Shown here one piece after another: positions 23,295-35,200 of a DNA stretch of 64,000 bases. The stretch's first letter is position 1; every line of letters begins with the position of its first letter. The notes below the pieces were generated by a model, which saw only the letters and a list, made by a program, of their open reading frames with translations, was not told the DNA's origin and ran no database searches. Source of the stretch: Ctenosaura bakeri (taxonomy: Eukaryota; Chordata; Lepidosauria; Squamata; Iguanidae). A program made the translations under genes and the position numbers. The stretch covers positions 62,001 through 126,000 of the forward strand of contig CAOLHI010001149.1 of NCBI GenBank assembly GCA_948474755.1. The letters run 5' to 3'.

Positions 23295-26200
23295 CTGTAG
23301 AGTAATGGAAGAGAGGAAGTTTCAGAAGGACATATGCAGAATTGTGCCATGTTGTACAAGGGACTGTTGTCTAACACAGTGCTTCTTAGGCTGTCTGATG
23401 TGAGTGGCAATGCTTTCCCCTTCACTTGCCAAGGACTGGCACTATATTTGAGTCCATTGGCTGCAACTATTTCTTTCGTTCCTGGAAACTCGTTACAGAC
23501 TGACTGAATGGTTTACAGACCTGGTCCATGGACCATCACATTGAGTAGCACTGGTCAAGCACATCTGCAATCTGCCAAGTTGTACCAGACTAGTCAGATT
23601 TACCTGCCTGTTCAAAACGTGTACAGGAAACATGTGTTTCCTTGCTCTAGCCTTTTAGGTCTTCTCCTGAGTATGACAGCATGACTTTTACCCCTGCTCC
23701 ATATGGGGCTGTTTCTGGTTACCTTAGGAACATGTGTGTGTTTGCATGCCTCCAAGTTGCCTGTTCATTTATGGTAACCTCATGAATTTGACGGGGTTTT
23801 CTTAGGCAAGGAATACACAGAGGTGGTTTTGCCAGAAATAAAGCGTACAGCATCTGGTGTTTGTTGGTGGTCTTGCATCCAAATGCTAACCGGAGCTGAC
23901 TGTGCTTAACTTCCAAGATCAGATGGGATCTAGTGTCTTTAGGGTCCTGCCATTAATTTGTTTTCCCCTTGTTTTCCACAGCATGCTGTAAACGTAGTAA
24001 AGCAATGGATTTTGTTTTTTCCTTCCAACCTTTTTGGTGTATGGGAAAAGCAGAGATCTAACCTTCTTCTTATGAGTATTTGCTACTATAAAACAGCACT
24101 ATAATTTCTGTAGTGAGTTTTTTTAGTGTAAACGGGTGGACTAAAGAAAGTGATCTTGTGTCCACAATGCTGGTGACTCACCGACAAAGTAGTCCATCAT
24201 GGGCGGAGTGTGGTGGGGAGAGGGGGCCAGCCGCAGCAGCTCCTCCCCCGAGGGACAGTAGGGTAATTGATGGCCTGGACGTAAATGTTGTATTTGGACA
24301 GAAGCAGATCACAGAGGCGGGTGTTCAGGGCAGCATCTCTAACCTGTCAGGGCAGGGGGATAAAATTGCACAGTGCTGAGAAAGAAACCTTGCAGATCTA
24401 GCCTCTGTCCTCCCATTCCCATCCCTCTTCATTTCTGTAAATCTCAGGCATGATCTGGCCAAGGCAAAGCACTGTTAAGTCTCAATAATTTAAATAGAAG
24501 GTGTGGGGTGTTGTTGTTAGTATTTGCATTCGGTTCAGTTTTAACTTAACAATCATCTTACAAATGGAGACTTCCATGAATCCCTGCATCACAGCCCTGC
24601 TCAGATCTTGCAAACTTAGTGTGCCTAATTTCCATTTGCAATTTCTTGTGCTGTGGACAGTGATGTCAGCCTCATCATCCCCACTCTTTCTGTTTTCCCA
24701 ATTAAATCAGGTTTAGAGCTTCCCTTTGGCTGGGCCAAGCTCCAGGTTGTATAGAATAACAGATTTGGAAAAACCACTAGGGCCATCCAGTCCAACCCCC
24801 TGCCATGCAAGAATACACAGTCAAAGCATTCTCAACAGATGGCCATCCAGCATCTTTTAAAAATCTCCAAAGAGGTTGTTACTGTTGCTGCTAGATCAGA
24901 TTCAGTGGTAACTCGGAGTAGGTGTGTTGATGTTTATGGGACTTACACTTGTCATGACTAATTTAAGTCCCATTTATTTCATTTCTAAGTATGATTAAAT
25001 CTGGATCCCTCATTGTTGTCCCCTCCACCCCTAACACTAGAGACGTCACCCAGTGCTCTGGGTTATTCATACCCTTATGGGAATTATGTGGCTGGGGCAG
25101 CTGACTACTGGCAGCCCGGCATCCATAAGCAGCTGGCGCATGTGCTTGACGTTGCGCTGGTGGGCACGGCGCAGTGACTGTCCCTCAGAACTCTTCAGGA
25201 TCTGGACAGATTCCAAGGCACCCGCCAGCACCATGGGAGGCAAGGAGGTGGTGAAGATGAATCCAGCCGCATAGGAACGTACTGTGTCAATAAGGGAGGC
25301 GGTGCTGGCAATATATCCACCCACACAGCCAAAAGCCTTTCCTGCAGGGGAAGGGTAGAAAAGCAAGACAATTTGTCAGTGATTGCTTGAGGTATGCTTA
25401 TGCCCCTCTAGGTGCAGTTTTTAAAAAATCTGCATCAGATTCTGCAATACAGGTTCTGGGTCCAGCAAAATTGGATTCAGAAATCTGACAATATTATACA
25501 AACTAAGCAGATTCACATTGTTCATCTTGCATACTTCTTTCCACTCCTTGTGAAATAAGCCAAAGCATTTAAACCATGTCTCAGCTACTAGAAATCTTTA
25601 CTACCCTTTTTGTGGATTCTGAGGAATTGATATACTTCCATTCAAGAAGAAGAATGACAGCATTTCATTTGTTAATCTGATTAGAAACACAGGCAAATGA
25701 AACTCAACATTTTTTTCTCCTTAGAAATAAAAAGGTAAATTTTTTTTAATAAAAATGCCTTTTTTAAAAAAAAATCAGGAATCATTAGGAGCAACTGACA
25801 ATTACCTTGGTCCTGAATTCTTCCTGAGAATTTGTCCTGTCTATCTTTTTAAGCAAAATAAACCCAACCTATGCATTTTGAACTAACATGTGAATTGGAA
25901 AAGAAGAATGTAGTTCTGCTTTGGGTTTTATCTGTCTTTGGATTTTTTAAATAAAGTTTTGACTCAAAATTTGCATACCAAAATAGAAGATTCCAGATAG
26001 AAATATGTGTACTAGGGAAAGCTGTGTGCTGGAAATTTTATATTAGGGAACATGGTGTTGGGGGTAAAATTTTTCCTGTACATATAAATGTATGTATCTG
26101 GATCTATCAGCTTAGTTAAACTGAAGCCATAAAATAATTAATAATTGCAAATAGTCATGCATTTAAAACAAAGCAACATGCAGGCTGATATGGATGGACG

Positions 26201-29200
26201 TGCTGTCTGGAGATTCTGAGAGTCAGAAAAAACACATTTCCAAGCTCTGGCTCCAGCTCTATTCTGGCATGGCCTTCCCATTGAGAATTTTCCATAATGG
26301 AAACAGCAGTGCACATTCCCCACCCCTTGCCTGCTCTTTGATGGAATTTTGCTTCCCCTAGACTCACCCAGAGTACCAGAGACAATGTCTATTTTGCCCA
26401 TCACTCCATCGCGTTCTCCAATGCCAGCACCATGGGTCCCATACAGCCCCACAGCATGGACCTCATCCACAAAAGTAATGGCTCCATAGCGGTGTGCCAC
26501 ATCACACATTTCCTCCAGTGGGCAGATGGCACCTGCAGGCGTAAGGGAAAAGTGATGAAGAATCCTGACTCCTGCTAGCTTTTGCCTGGATTCAAAGGGA
26601 GTAGGAGGAGGAGGAGGAGTTAGCTGCCCTTTGGGGGGTGACACTTTCATGAATAAGCATGACATAAGTGTTTGAGCATTGGACTAGAATTCTGGGAAAC
26701 TAGGGCTTGAATCCCCACTGGGTGATCTTAGGCAAGTCACACTCTCTCAGCCTCAGAGGAAGGCAGTGACAAACCCCTCTGAATAAATCTTGCAAAGAAA
26801 GCCCCATGATAGGGTCACTGTAAGCTGGAAAGAACTTGAAGGCACACAACAATAACAATACGAAGTACACAAAGGTTAGCACAGATCTAGAAAACTCACC
26901 TTTCTCACTTCCTCACTCTCTACCTCAGAACGAATTCTACTGAATGTAGACTGAGCCAGTGTAGTGTAGTGATCTGAGTGTTGGACTAGGACTCCAGGAA
27001 ACCAGGGTTTGAATCCCTGCTGGTCCATGGAAACCCATTGGGTAACTTTGGGCAAGTCACACTTTCTCAGCCTCAGAGGCAAAGGCAAACCCCTTCTGAA
27101 CAAATCTTGCCAAGAAAGCCCTAGGAGTTGTTGCCATAAATCAGAAATGACTCCAGGGTGCAGCAGCAGCAGCAGCAACAACAGTTGTCTTGGCAAGTTT
27201 ATTTTCCCACTGGTGGAAATATGAAAATCCCTTCACATCCCTTCCCTTCCTATCATTTTCCATCATATGTAAGTCTCATTTGGCCCTCTGGCTTTCTAGG
27301 CCATGGTGAGATTTCATTTGCTTTCTGCTCCCTAAGTCCTATTCAGGTAATTACTCACAGAATTTGAAGGCTTTAATCCCCATGCCCTCACTCTTTAGGA
27401 CATTGTGTTACTTACTTCAAAATATGGTAAGCCAGCACTGTTGCCTTTGGGACCCTTCCTGGTTAATTCTGTTGAATGGGGCTATGGACCTGTCCCCCAA
27501 AATCCTACGCTGAATGAACTGTTTTCCCTATCAGCCTGCTGATGTCTCTCTTGTCTTCTAGAATCCTTAACTCACACTTTCTCCTGGTGGATTCAGTGGC
27601 TCAACACTGTCCACCTAATGCTTGCCTGTTTTATGACCAGACTTGCCACTGACCCACTTTCTTGGGCTGCTTTTGGAGTCTCTCCCTTGCCGGCTAGACT
27701 GAAACAGTAGTGGCGGCAGCAGGCCCTCTGTTCCTTCCTTCATCCATTGCTACTCCACAATAGCAGTGGAAGCCAGGTGGACACAAGGAAGGGAAGGGAG
27801 CTCTTGTTGCAGTAAAGGTACTCTCACTTATTAGGGTTACCAGCTCTGTGTGGGATCAGATCATATATGGGGGGAGGACAGTTAAGCACAGCTGGTGCAA
27901 GATGCTCTTCTGCAGAGCTTGGGAAAGTTACTTCTGGGGGGATTCTAGGAGCTGTCCAAAGAGTAACTTTTTCAAGCTCTGGCTTGAAGCAGAAGAGAAG
28001 ATAGTATTCCTCACATTCCAACTGCAGAACCTGACCAGACTTGAATCTTACTTTGTCTCTGATGATGGGATGGCTTCTTTCAACTTTTGTTATTGTGTGC
28101 TTTCAACTTACGGTAACCCTGAGGTGAATCTATCATGGGTTTTTCTGGGGCTGAGTGTGTGTGACACACCCAAGGTCACTCAGTGGGGCCATTTCTGCAC
28201 TAGACTGTTATAGCACTATTATGCCACTTTCCACATCCTATGGAATCCTGGGGTTTGCAGTTTAGGGAGGGGCCAGTTGGTCTCAGGGTGTGTACGGCCC
28301 TTTCCACGCCGGGGTATTAAAACGGTGCAGAGCGACCTCCGATGGAGATTGGGGCAGACTACTTTATTGTAGTTCCGCACCTCAATCTGCTCCGAAGCTA
28401 CCAGAACTGGTGGCTCTCCGTGTTTTTTAAAAACCTCTTTTCAGAGGTTTTTAAAAAGCATGGAGCGCGCAGCCCCGTGCAGCTCCATCGCCGTGCTCCG
28501 GTGCAGATTTGCAGGCGCGCACTAGTGCATGCCTGCAGATCTGCCAGGGACGGGCTTCCGGCTGGTGAGCTTCTCCGGTTGGTGGAGAGCCTCTGCCAAC
28601 TGGAAGCCGCCATTTTGGATGCCGGAGGACTGCAGAGCAGCGAGCTTGCACTGCTCCGCATGGCGACGGACTTGCCTGGCTGCCGATAAGCTCCATTTTA
28701 GCGTGTTTTCCCCCGTTTCCCCCTCCACATGCAGAAAGGGCCTATGTAGCCTGTTGCCCATAAGATTCCATAAGATGTTGAAAGTGGTCTCCAGAGTCAC
28801 AGTCCAATGCTGAAATCACTACACTGGCTCTACTTACCCAAGAGCCAAAACACTACCTTGAGATGGGATGGCGTAATGGGGCAGTTGAGGAAGGCAAAAT
28901 GTACAGCTGTGCCCTCCAACAGCAATGTGTATCCAGGAAACTGCTCCCACAGCCCCCTCCACATCAACCTACCACCTGAGGCAACCACCTATCTCTGCCT
29001 AATGCAGGAGTGAGGAACAGGATTGGTGCTGGGCAATAGGCTACATACACACCCTGAGACCAAGCCACAGGGCTGCTGAATTCAAGTGTTGTGCTTATGA
29101 TTTTCTGTGTACAGGAAGAAGCACAGAGGGCCATGCCAATCTCTGCACAGGAAAAAAGATATGCATGTTGCTTGCTTTATTGCCCCCCTCTCCTTCCTGA

Positions 29201-32200
29201 GGGACTGGGGCTTCAGGGAGAGGAGGTGCTAGGCCCTGGCCCCATAGGTCAGAAGGACTAGCATGACAAGCAAAAAATGGCTTATTGAGTATTAAGCTAG
29301 AAGTTCCCCAAACCCCAACCCAATGGTAGAGCTAGGTCCAGCTATAAGAACAATGCGTAGCAAGAGACAAAGGGTGGGAATTACCATCCATGGAGTGAAC
29401 AGTCTCAAAGGCGACAATCTTCGGGATGTCAGGTTTGGCCTTGCTCAGGAGCTCCTCCAGGTGCCAGGGGTCATTGTGCCGGAAGACATATTTGGGAACC
29501 CCACTGTTTCGGATTCCCTGGATCATAGAGGCATGATTCCCAGCATCTGAGTAGATCTCACATCCTGTAAAAGAGAAGGAGCCCATAGATAGCACTTTTT
29601 GGCTGGGTCTTAGTTTCCCCCCTGCTTTGGGGAAGGATGAAATTCTTGCCTCCTAGGCTGAATGGGCCACCATATGTCACTGCATTGTTACCTGGCATCA
29701 TGCGGGCCAAGGTGAAGAGGGTGGAGTCATTGGCTACAAAGCAAGATGAGAAGAGCAGGGCAGCATCTTTGGTGTGCAAGCTGGCCAGTTCTTGCTCCAG
29801 ATCCACATGGAACTTGCTGGTACCTGAAATGTTCCTGGTGCCTCCAGCTCCTGCTCCGTACAGCTTCAGCGTCTCCCTGGGGTGGAAGAGGAGAGTGAGA
29901 TTCCTTCCCCAAAGCAGGTGTGTAATGGAACCAGGTTTTGCTTTTTTTAAAAAATTATTATCTGGAATTTTTTTTATTATCAGGAATTATTGGGAATTAT
30001 GACATCATCTGCCACCCCACTGCAGACTCCCCTTTTCCTTCTGAGCTTAGCTTCAGCCTTCACAATGTGAGTCAGAGAAAAGAGCTCAAGAGATGTTTTC
30101 CATCCCAGCAACAATATGGTGTTGCATAAGAAGCTAGAATAACCAGCTGTAAGTTCAATGGAAAGAGTGCTATCTCCAAGTATCATCAGGTATTTTTCCA
30201 TGATATGAATGAAAAAGAAGAGAACTTAACAGCTGGTGTTTTGTGATTTACAAACCTTGTAATAACTGCTACAACTGCTACTACAGTTAGGAACTGCTAT
30301 TGCTGTTGCCATTGTTGGCTGCTATGGGGAGTATCAGCAGAGTATCAGACTGAGAAGTTAACTAAACGATACTCCTGTTGGATTTGAAAGAGAGTTGAAA
30401 GTCTGAACTGCATATAGAGCTGGATAACAATATGTTGTTGCAACCTATCTGGTGGAGGGGGAGGATAAGGGCATTGCCCCCCAAACAAGAATTCTGCCTC
30501 CCAAATTAAATTTTCCTTCAGGCTCCAAATTTCTAGTATTGCAGGAACTTAAGATTTCGTTTGAGCATTTGAAACCTAAGACTAGGCATCCAAATCAAAA
30601 GGACAGGCAAAGTAACGAAGTGAATAAGAGCATAGCAAATGTAAGAGTTCTAGGTGTGAATAACATGCAGTTTCTCACTCTCACTCTCTGTAATGCTAGA
30701 AATTTGAGAAGTGAAGGAAAAAATTATTCAGGAGTAGAATTCTCATTTGGGAGTTAACGTTCCAATTTTGCACACCTTGAATCAACACCTCTGAACATAC
30801 CCATTTTCTAATGCACAATATTTTGAGATAGCTTGAGCTTGTGAGTGAGCCATTAAGACCCATTAACTTTACAAAAGCCCTGCTTCTAGTGGAGATGAAA
30901 ATGAGAGCATCCTGCTAGGGCACCTTTAGAGATCTCAGTGGCAGCCTCCTGGATGCAGATGCCTATTCCAAGAAAAGGCAGGAAAGACATCAGCAACAGA
31001 CCTTACTGATGTGCTGGGGTTGTGGTGGCAACTGCCTGAGTATGTTGCATGTTGATAATAGGATGCTGATAGGAAAAAAAACAAAAAACAACCCCTTTTC
31101 CAAACTTATAGATAACTGGAGGTGCAGTGGGTAGGGAGGAAACCATAATCTTTTGTGTTTCTAGTGTAGGATGGGTTGAGACACTTGAAAGTCCCCCCGC
31201 TCCCTGGCCCGATTATTGTCTCATTATCTGAAGCACCAAGCCAATGCCAAAAGGAGGGTTCAAGGTGTTTAGGGCTATTGTTTGTTCTAGTGCAGCATCC
31301 ACTCATTTGGGCTGTCATGAAAGGACAAATTAACTTGAATGGATTTGAGAACTGTGCACCTTGACTTAGATTCGGGGAGCAGGGGACATTTGCAGGTCCA
31401 GCTCAGGCAGCCAGTCTGTTTCAAGATGTAGATTAGCTTTATCTGTGCAACACACAGAGGATTAAAGCACCCTGCCACTCACTGGATAGCCTGCAACACT
31501 CGAGGGTGGCGACTCATTCCCAGGTAGTCATTGCTGCACCAGACAGACACCTCCCGTGATTCAGCTTGGAAACTTGAATAATCTTCAGCAAATGGATAGT
31601 TGTCAGCTTGGCGATTCACTGTCTTGAAGACCCGGTAGGTGTGATCTTGCTTCTTTGCCTGGATCTTGGCCTCAAAGAAGGCATCATAATCAAATACAGC
31701 ACTCCCTGTTAGGAAATCATACAGGCTTGGTTGGCTCCTGTAATGCATATCACTTGGTTTGTCTGCAACTGGTATCTGACAGCTGAAAGGGTGAAGAGAA
31801 CCTATCAAAAAGCAGCAAGTAGGTGGGGACATAAAAGTTATGTTCGAGACCAAGACAAAGAACATTTCCGCATGACACTCTTATAGCATGATGATTCCAC
31901 TTTCAACCTCCTATGGAATCCTGGGGTTTGCAGACCCCTCCCGAAACTGCAAGCCCCAGGATTCCATAGGAGGTTGAAAGTGGAATCATCGTGCTTTAAG
32001 AGTATCATCTGGAAATGGCCCAAGGCTTTGACTGGTCATCGGAAGCACCCTGGTTAATATTTAGATCAGCATTCAGACTGACATGTTTGAGCAGATAAGA
32101 GGGTACAGTCTGGCATTTGATAGGTGAGATGTGGGGCTTAGAAATTTTAGAAAGCAAGGGGTAGTCTTAGGCACTATTTGGCAGGTCTGGGATGGCAGGC

Positions 32201-35200
32201 CTCGAGGACTATGGTTTGGGTCAATAGTGGAAGAATTAAAATCCAGCTCAAAATACTTGATTTTTCCCAATGGAATACTTGAGAGGGAAAATACTAATCA
32301 GGAATATAAAATTTTATGCTATAGTCATCAAGTGAGCAAGGGTGGGCAATGTGTAGCCTGTTCAGCGAGCCCTGATGCTTCATTGCTGCTTGGCCAAACT
32401 TTATTATAGAGGAAAAAAGCAACATTTTTGCTGCGCAACGGAGTTCCTGGGGAGCATGCACTGTGTTTTTAGGTGACAAAAATGAACCACACTTCCTGTT
32501 TTAATTTGGGAGGAGGAGGTACATGCCAGTGGAACATATCTCCTACTCGGATGACTTAATAGACACACAGTGTCACCACACACACATTTGCACTCACACA
32601 CTCCCACTGAGCCTGAGAATGCAGTGACAGGGCAGCTGGTAGGACCTTCCCCATACACTGACCTGGCATGTTGTCCCGGATGAGGTGTGACACTTCATCG
32701 GAGTTAAGCAACTTTTTCTTGAGACTGAACTGTACCTCCCTGAAGAGAGAGCTCAGCACCCCTAGAGAAAAGGGCAAATTTGGTTAGTAATGGGAGAAGG
32801 CAGAATCATCACCCCCAGCACCAGAGGGCCCGCATTCCTTACCTGCTTTGGAAGGCCAGATATCCTCCTGCACCTCAGGTTTTGCCACTTGCACAAAGGG
32901 ACTCCGGCCACTTTGGCGCTCCGACTCTATGAAAGGGCACTGGGTGGTGGGGGGAGAGGCAGGCACCGTCTGCAGGATGGAGGCTAGAGGGCACAAGCAG
33001 GAGAGAGAATCTGTGTGAGTTCTGTTGTGCAGACTAATCCATTTAGACCTTGTCTTTTTCCAAGCGGGGCTCAGGAAACTGCCTCATGCTTGATGAGACT
33101 ACAGGCATACCTCCATTAACAATGTCTCTGACAAAGAAGCTCTTTCTTACAAAGCCTTTTTACACCGGCTACCCACCCTTTATTTCCCAGTTATCTGTCT
33201 AGCTGGATTTTTTTTTTCTTAGCGGCTTCGACATTGGAGGGATGGTGAAGGAGGGCTAGACAAAGACTTTCAATGCCAGGTTGCAGCAGTCTGCCTGCAG
33301 TAATCAGTACGATAAAGCCTGAATTGGGAGAGAATGGGATTCTCCTCCAGCCAATTCTGTTGTAGCTTCATGTGCCCTGCCTACAGCAGGCAAAGGTAAA
33401 CATGCAGGTGCCTCCACAGTCAATTACTGAGCATGTGAGACAGCAAAACAGAAAGAAAAATGGAGAACAGCCTGCATCACTACAAACCCACAGCATGTTA
33501 AAAAAGCACAGTCCTGTATGTTTGGCTACCAAAACAGGAATAATAAGAAAAGTAGAAGTTGACGAAAGAATAAGTAATCCCTGGGGGCGTTTCGGAAGAA
33601 GCTTTGAAACTGTCTCCAAAAAGATTCAAAACGTTTTTGTTTCTTTGTACTAGGCTTACCTGACATGGTTGTTTCACTTCACATGTGCATATTGTTAGTT
33701 TTGAATAAAAGGTTTGCTGAAACATGTTGAACTGCTCTTCTTTTTTGTGGTGCAGGAACCTAACCCTATTTTTTCCATGTTATTTCTGCCTCTGGTTCCA
33801 AAGTTTTTGTTAAAGACATAATGTCCAGGAGCACATCTGCTTGGTTACTTTGAGGTATATTTACCAATACCACCTACTCTAATCTTTCATCTAGCCCAAT
33901 CTTGTCTTTTCTGGCAGCTACCTGGGGATAGTGGGAGCTGGAATCCAACACATCTAGAATACACCAGTTTAAACAAGGGTACAGATACATCTGGTGGGAA
34001 CACAAGAGAGGGCCTTTTCAGTGGTTGCTTCCCTCTGAAACACTCTTCCTAGAGAGGTTAGACAGGCACGCTCTTTGCTATCCTTCCATAGGTAGGCAAA
34101 GGCTTTTTGTTTTGGCAGGACTTTCGGGATTGCTTGCTTGGGAGAAAAGGCCTTTCCTAACATGCTGTACACTAGGTGTCAGCAGAGAGTTCTAATGTGC
34201 TTCCATTCTCTATTAATTTCTGTTTGTTCTGGTTATTTATTTGGTATGGAGAAGCATTCAATTATGTGAGGTCCCTACAGTCTGAATTGGTATGGTTCAC
34301 AGAGCAAAGATACCCACCAGAGTCCTATATTACCTGTTACGTTATGAAACTTTATGTATACCTAGCTCCATAGCAGAAGTGCTAACAAACCCCTTTACTG
34401 AATGGGGAAGATGCATAACAGGAGACCAGCAAGATTGCCTGATGTGCATGTGATACGCATCAGGACTGATGTGTTGCCCATAAAGACCGATCCACATCAG
34501 TCCCAACGTGAATCAAGCCTGTTGTGCATTGGGCCTCAGTGAGCATCAGGAACTTTGCTGGCTCTTCTACATAGCAATGTAACAACAACCCTGTACTGGC
34601 TATGGATGCTATACAAGTTTGCAGTTCCAAGTCCCATACACACATGCATGCTTATGCAGACATAAATTCCATAGATGATGGCTTCCAGGCATCATCTATG
34701 GAAAAAGTAGCAACAGTTTTACTACATGACTTTTTCAGGGGGGGAATTGCCCCCCAAATAAGCATTCTGCTCATCCAAATGACATTTTCCTTCACTCCTC
34801 AAATTTCTAGCATTGCAGTAACTTAAAAATTCACTTGAGCATTTTTAGTAGAAGCATCCAAAGAAAAAGTGTGGTCAAAGTGACCAAAGGAATGCGAATA
34901 CGCAAACATAAAAGAGTTCTGGATGTGACCATTTTTCAGTGCCTCATTCTCTGCAACACTAGAAATTGAGGGACTGAAGGAAAATTTCGTGGGAGGTAAA
35001 ATTCTCATCTGAGGTGGCAGTGCTCTCATTTTGCACTCCCTATAGCTACATCCATGTGCTCAAGGAAGATCCATGTGCTCAAGTCCAGGAACTGCAAAAA
35101 CAACCCGAGAGCTGTATGCAGCCCCAGGGCCCCACCCCATTTTGTTGTGGATTCATTTTCAGGCCATTTCCACCCTATATTGAGATAATGCTATTACAGT

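Larger units (their letters stand above)
27186..29384. other. Rest of ALAS2 intron 7
   Basis: Contains a SINE fragment (28080-28190) and a family A MITE broken by another element (28197-28790). The GC-rich overlapping frames at 28340-28810 belong to that inserted element. Confidence 0.6.

Noticed and set aside
28342..28813. Possible coding exon in GC-rich open frames
   Set aside because: The block has short inverted ends and interrupts a MITE, so it is a transposable element; frames are open on both strands.
31706..31865. Longer version of ALAS2 exon 5 (open frame upstream)
   Set aside because: The acceptors that would include it are out of phase with exon 4, while CCTAACAG at 31706 gives the correct phase and family length.
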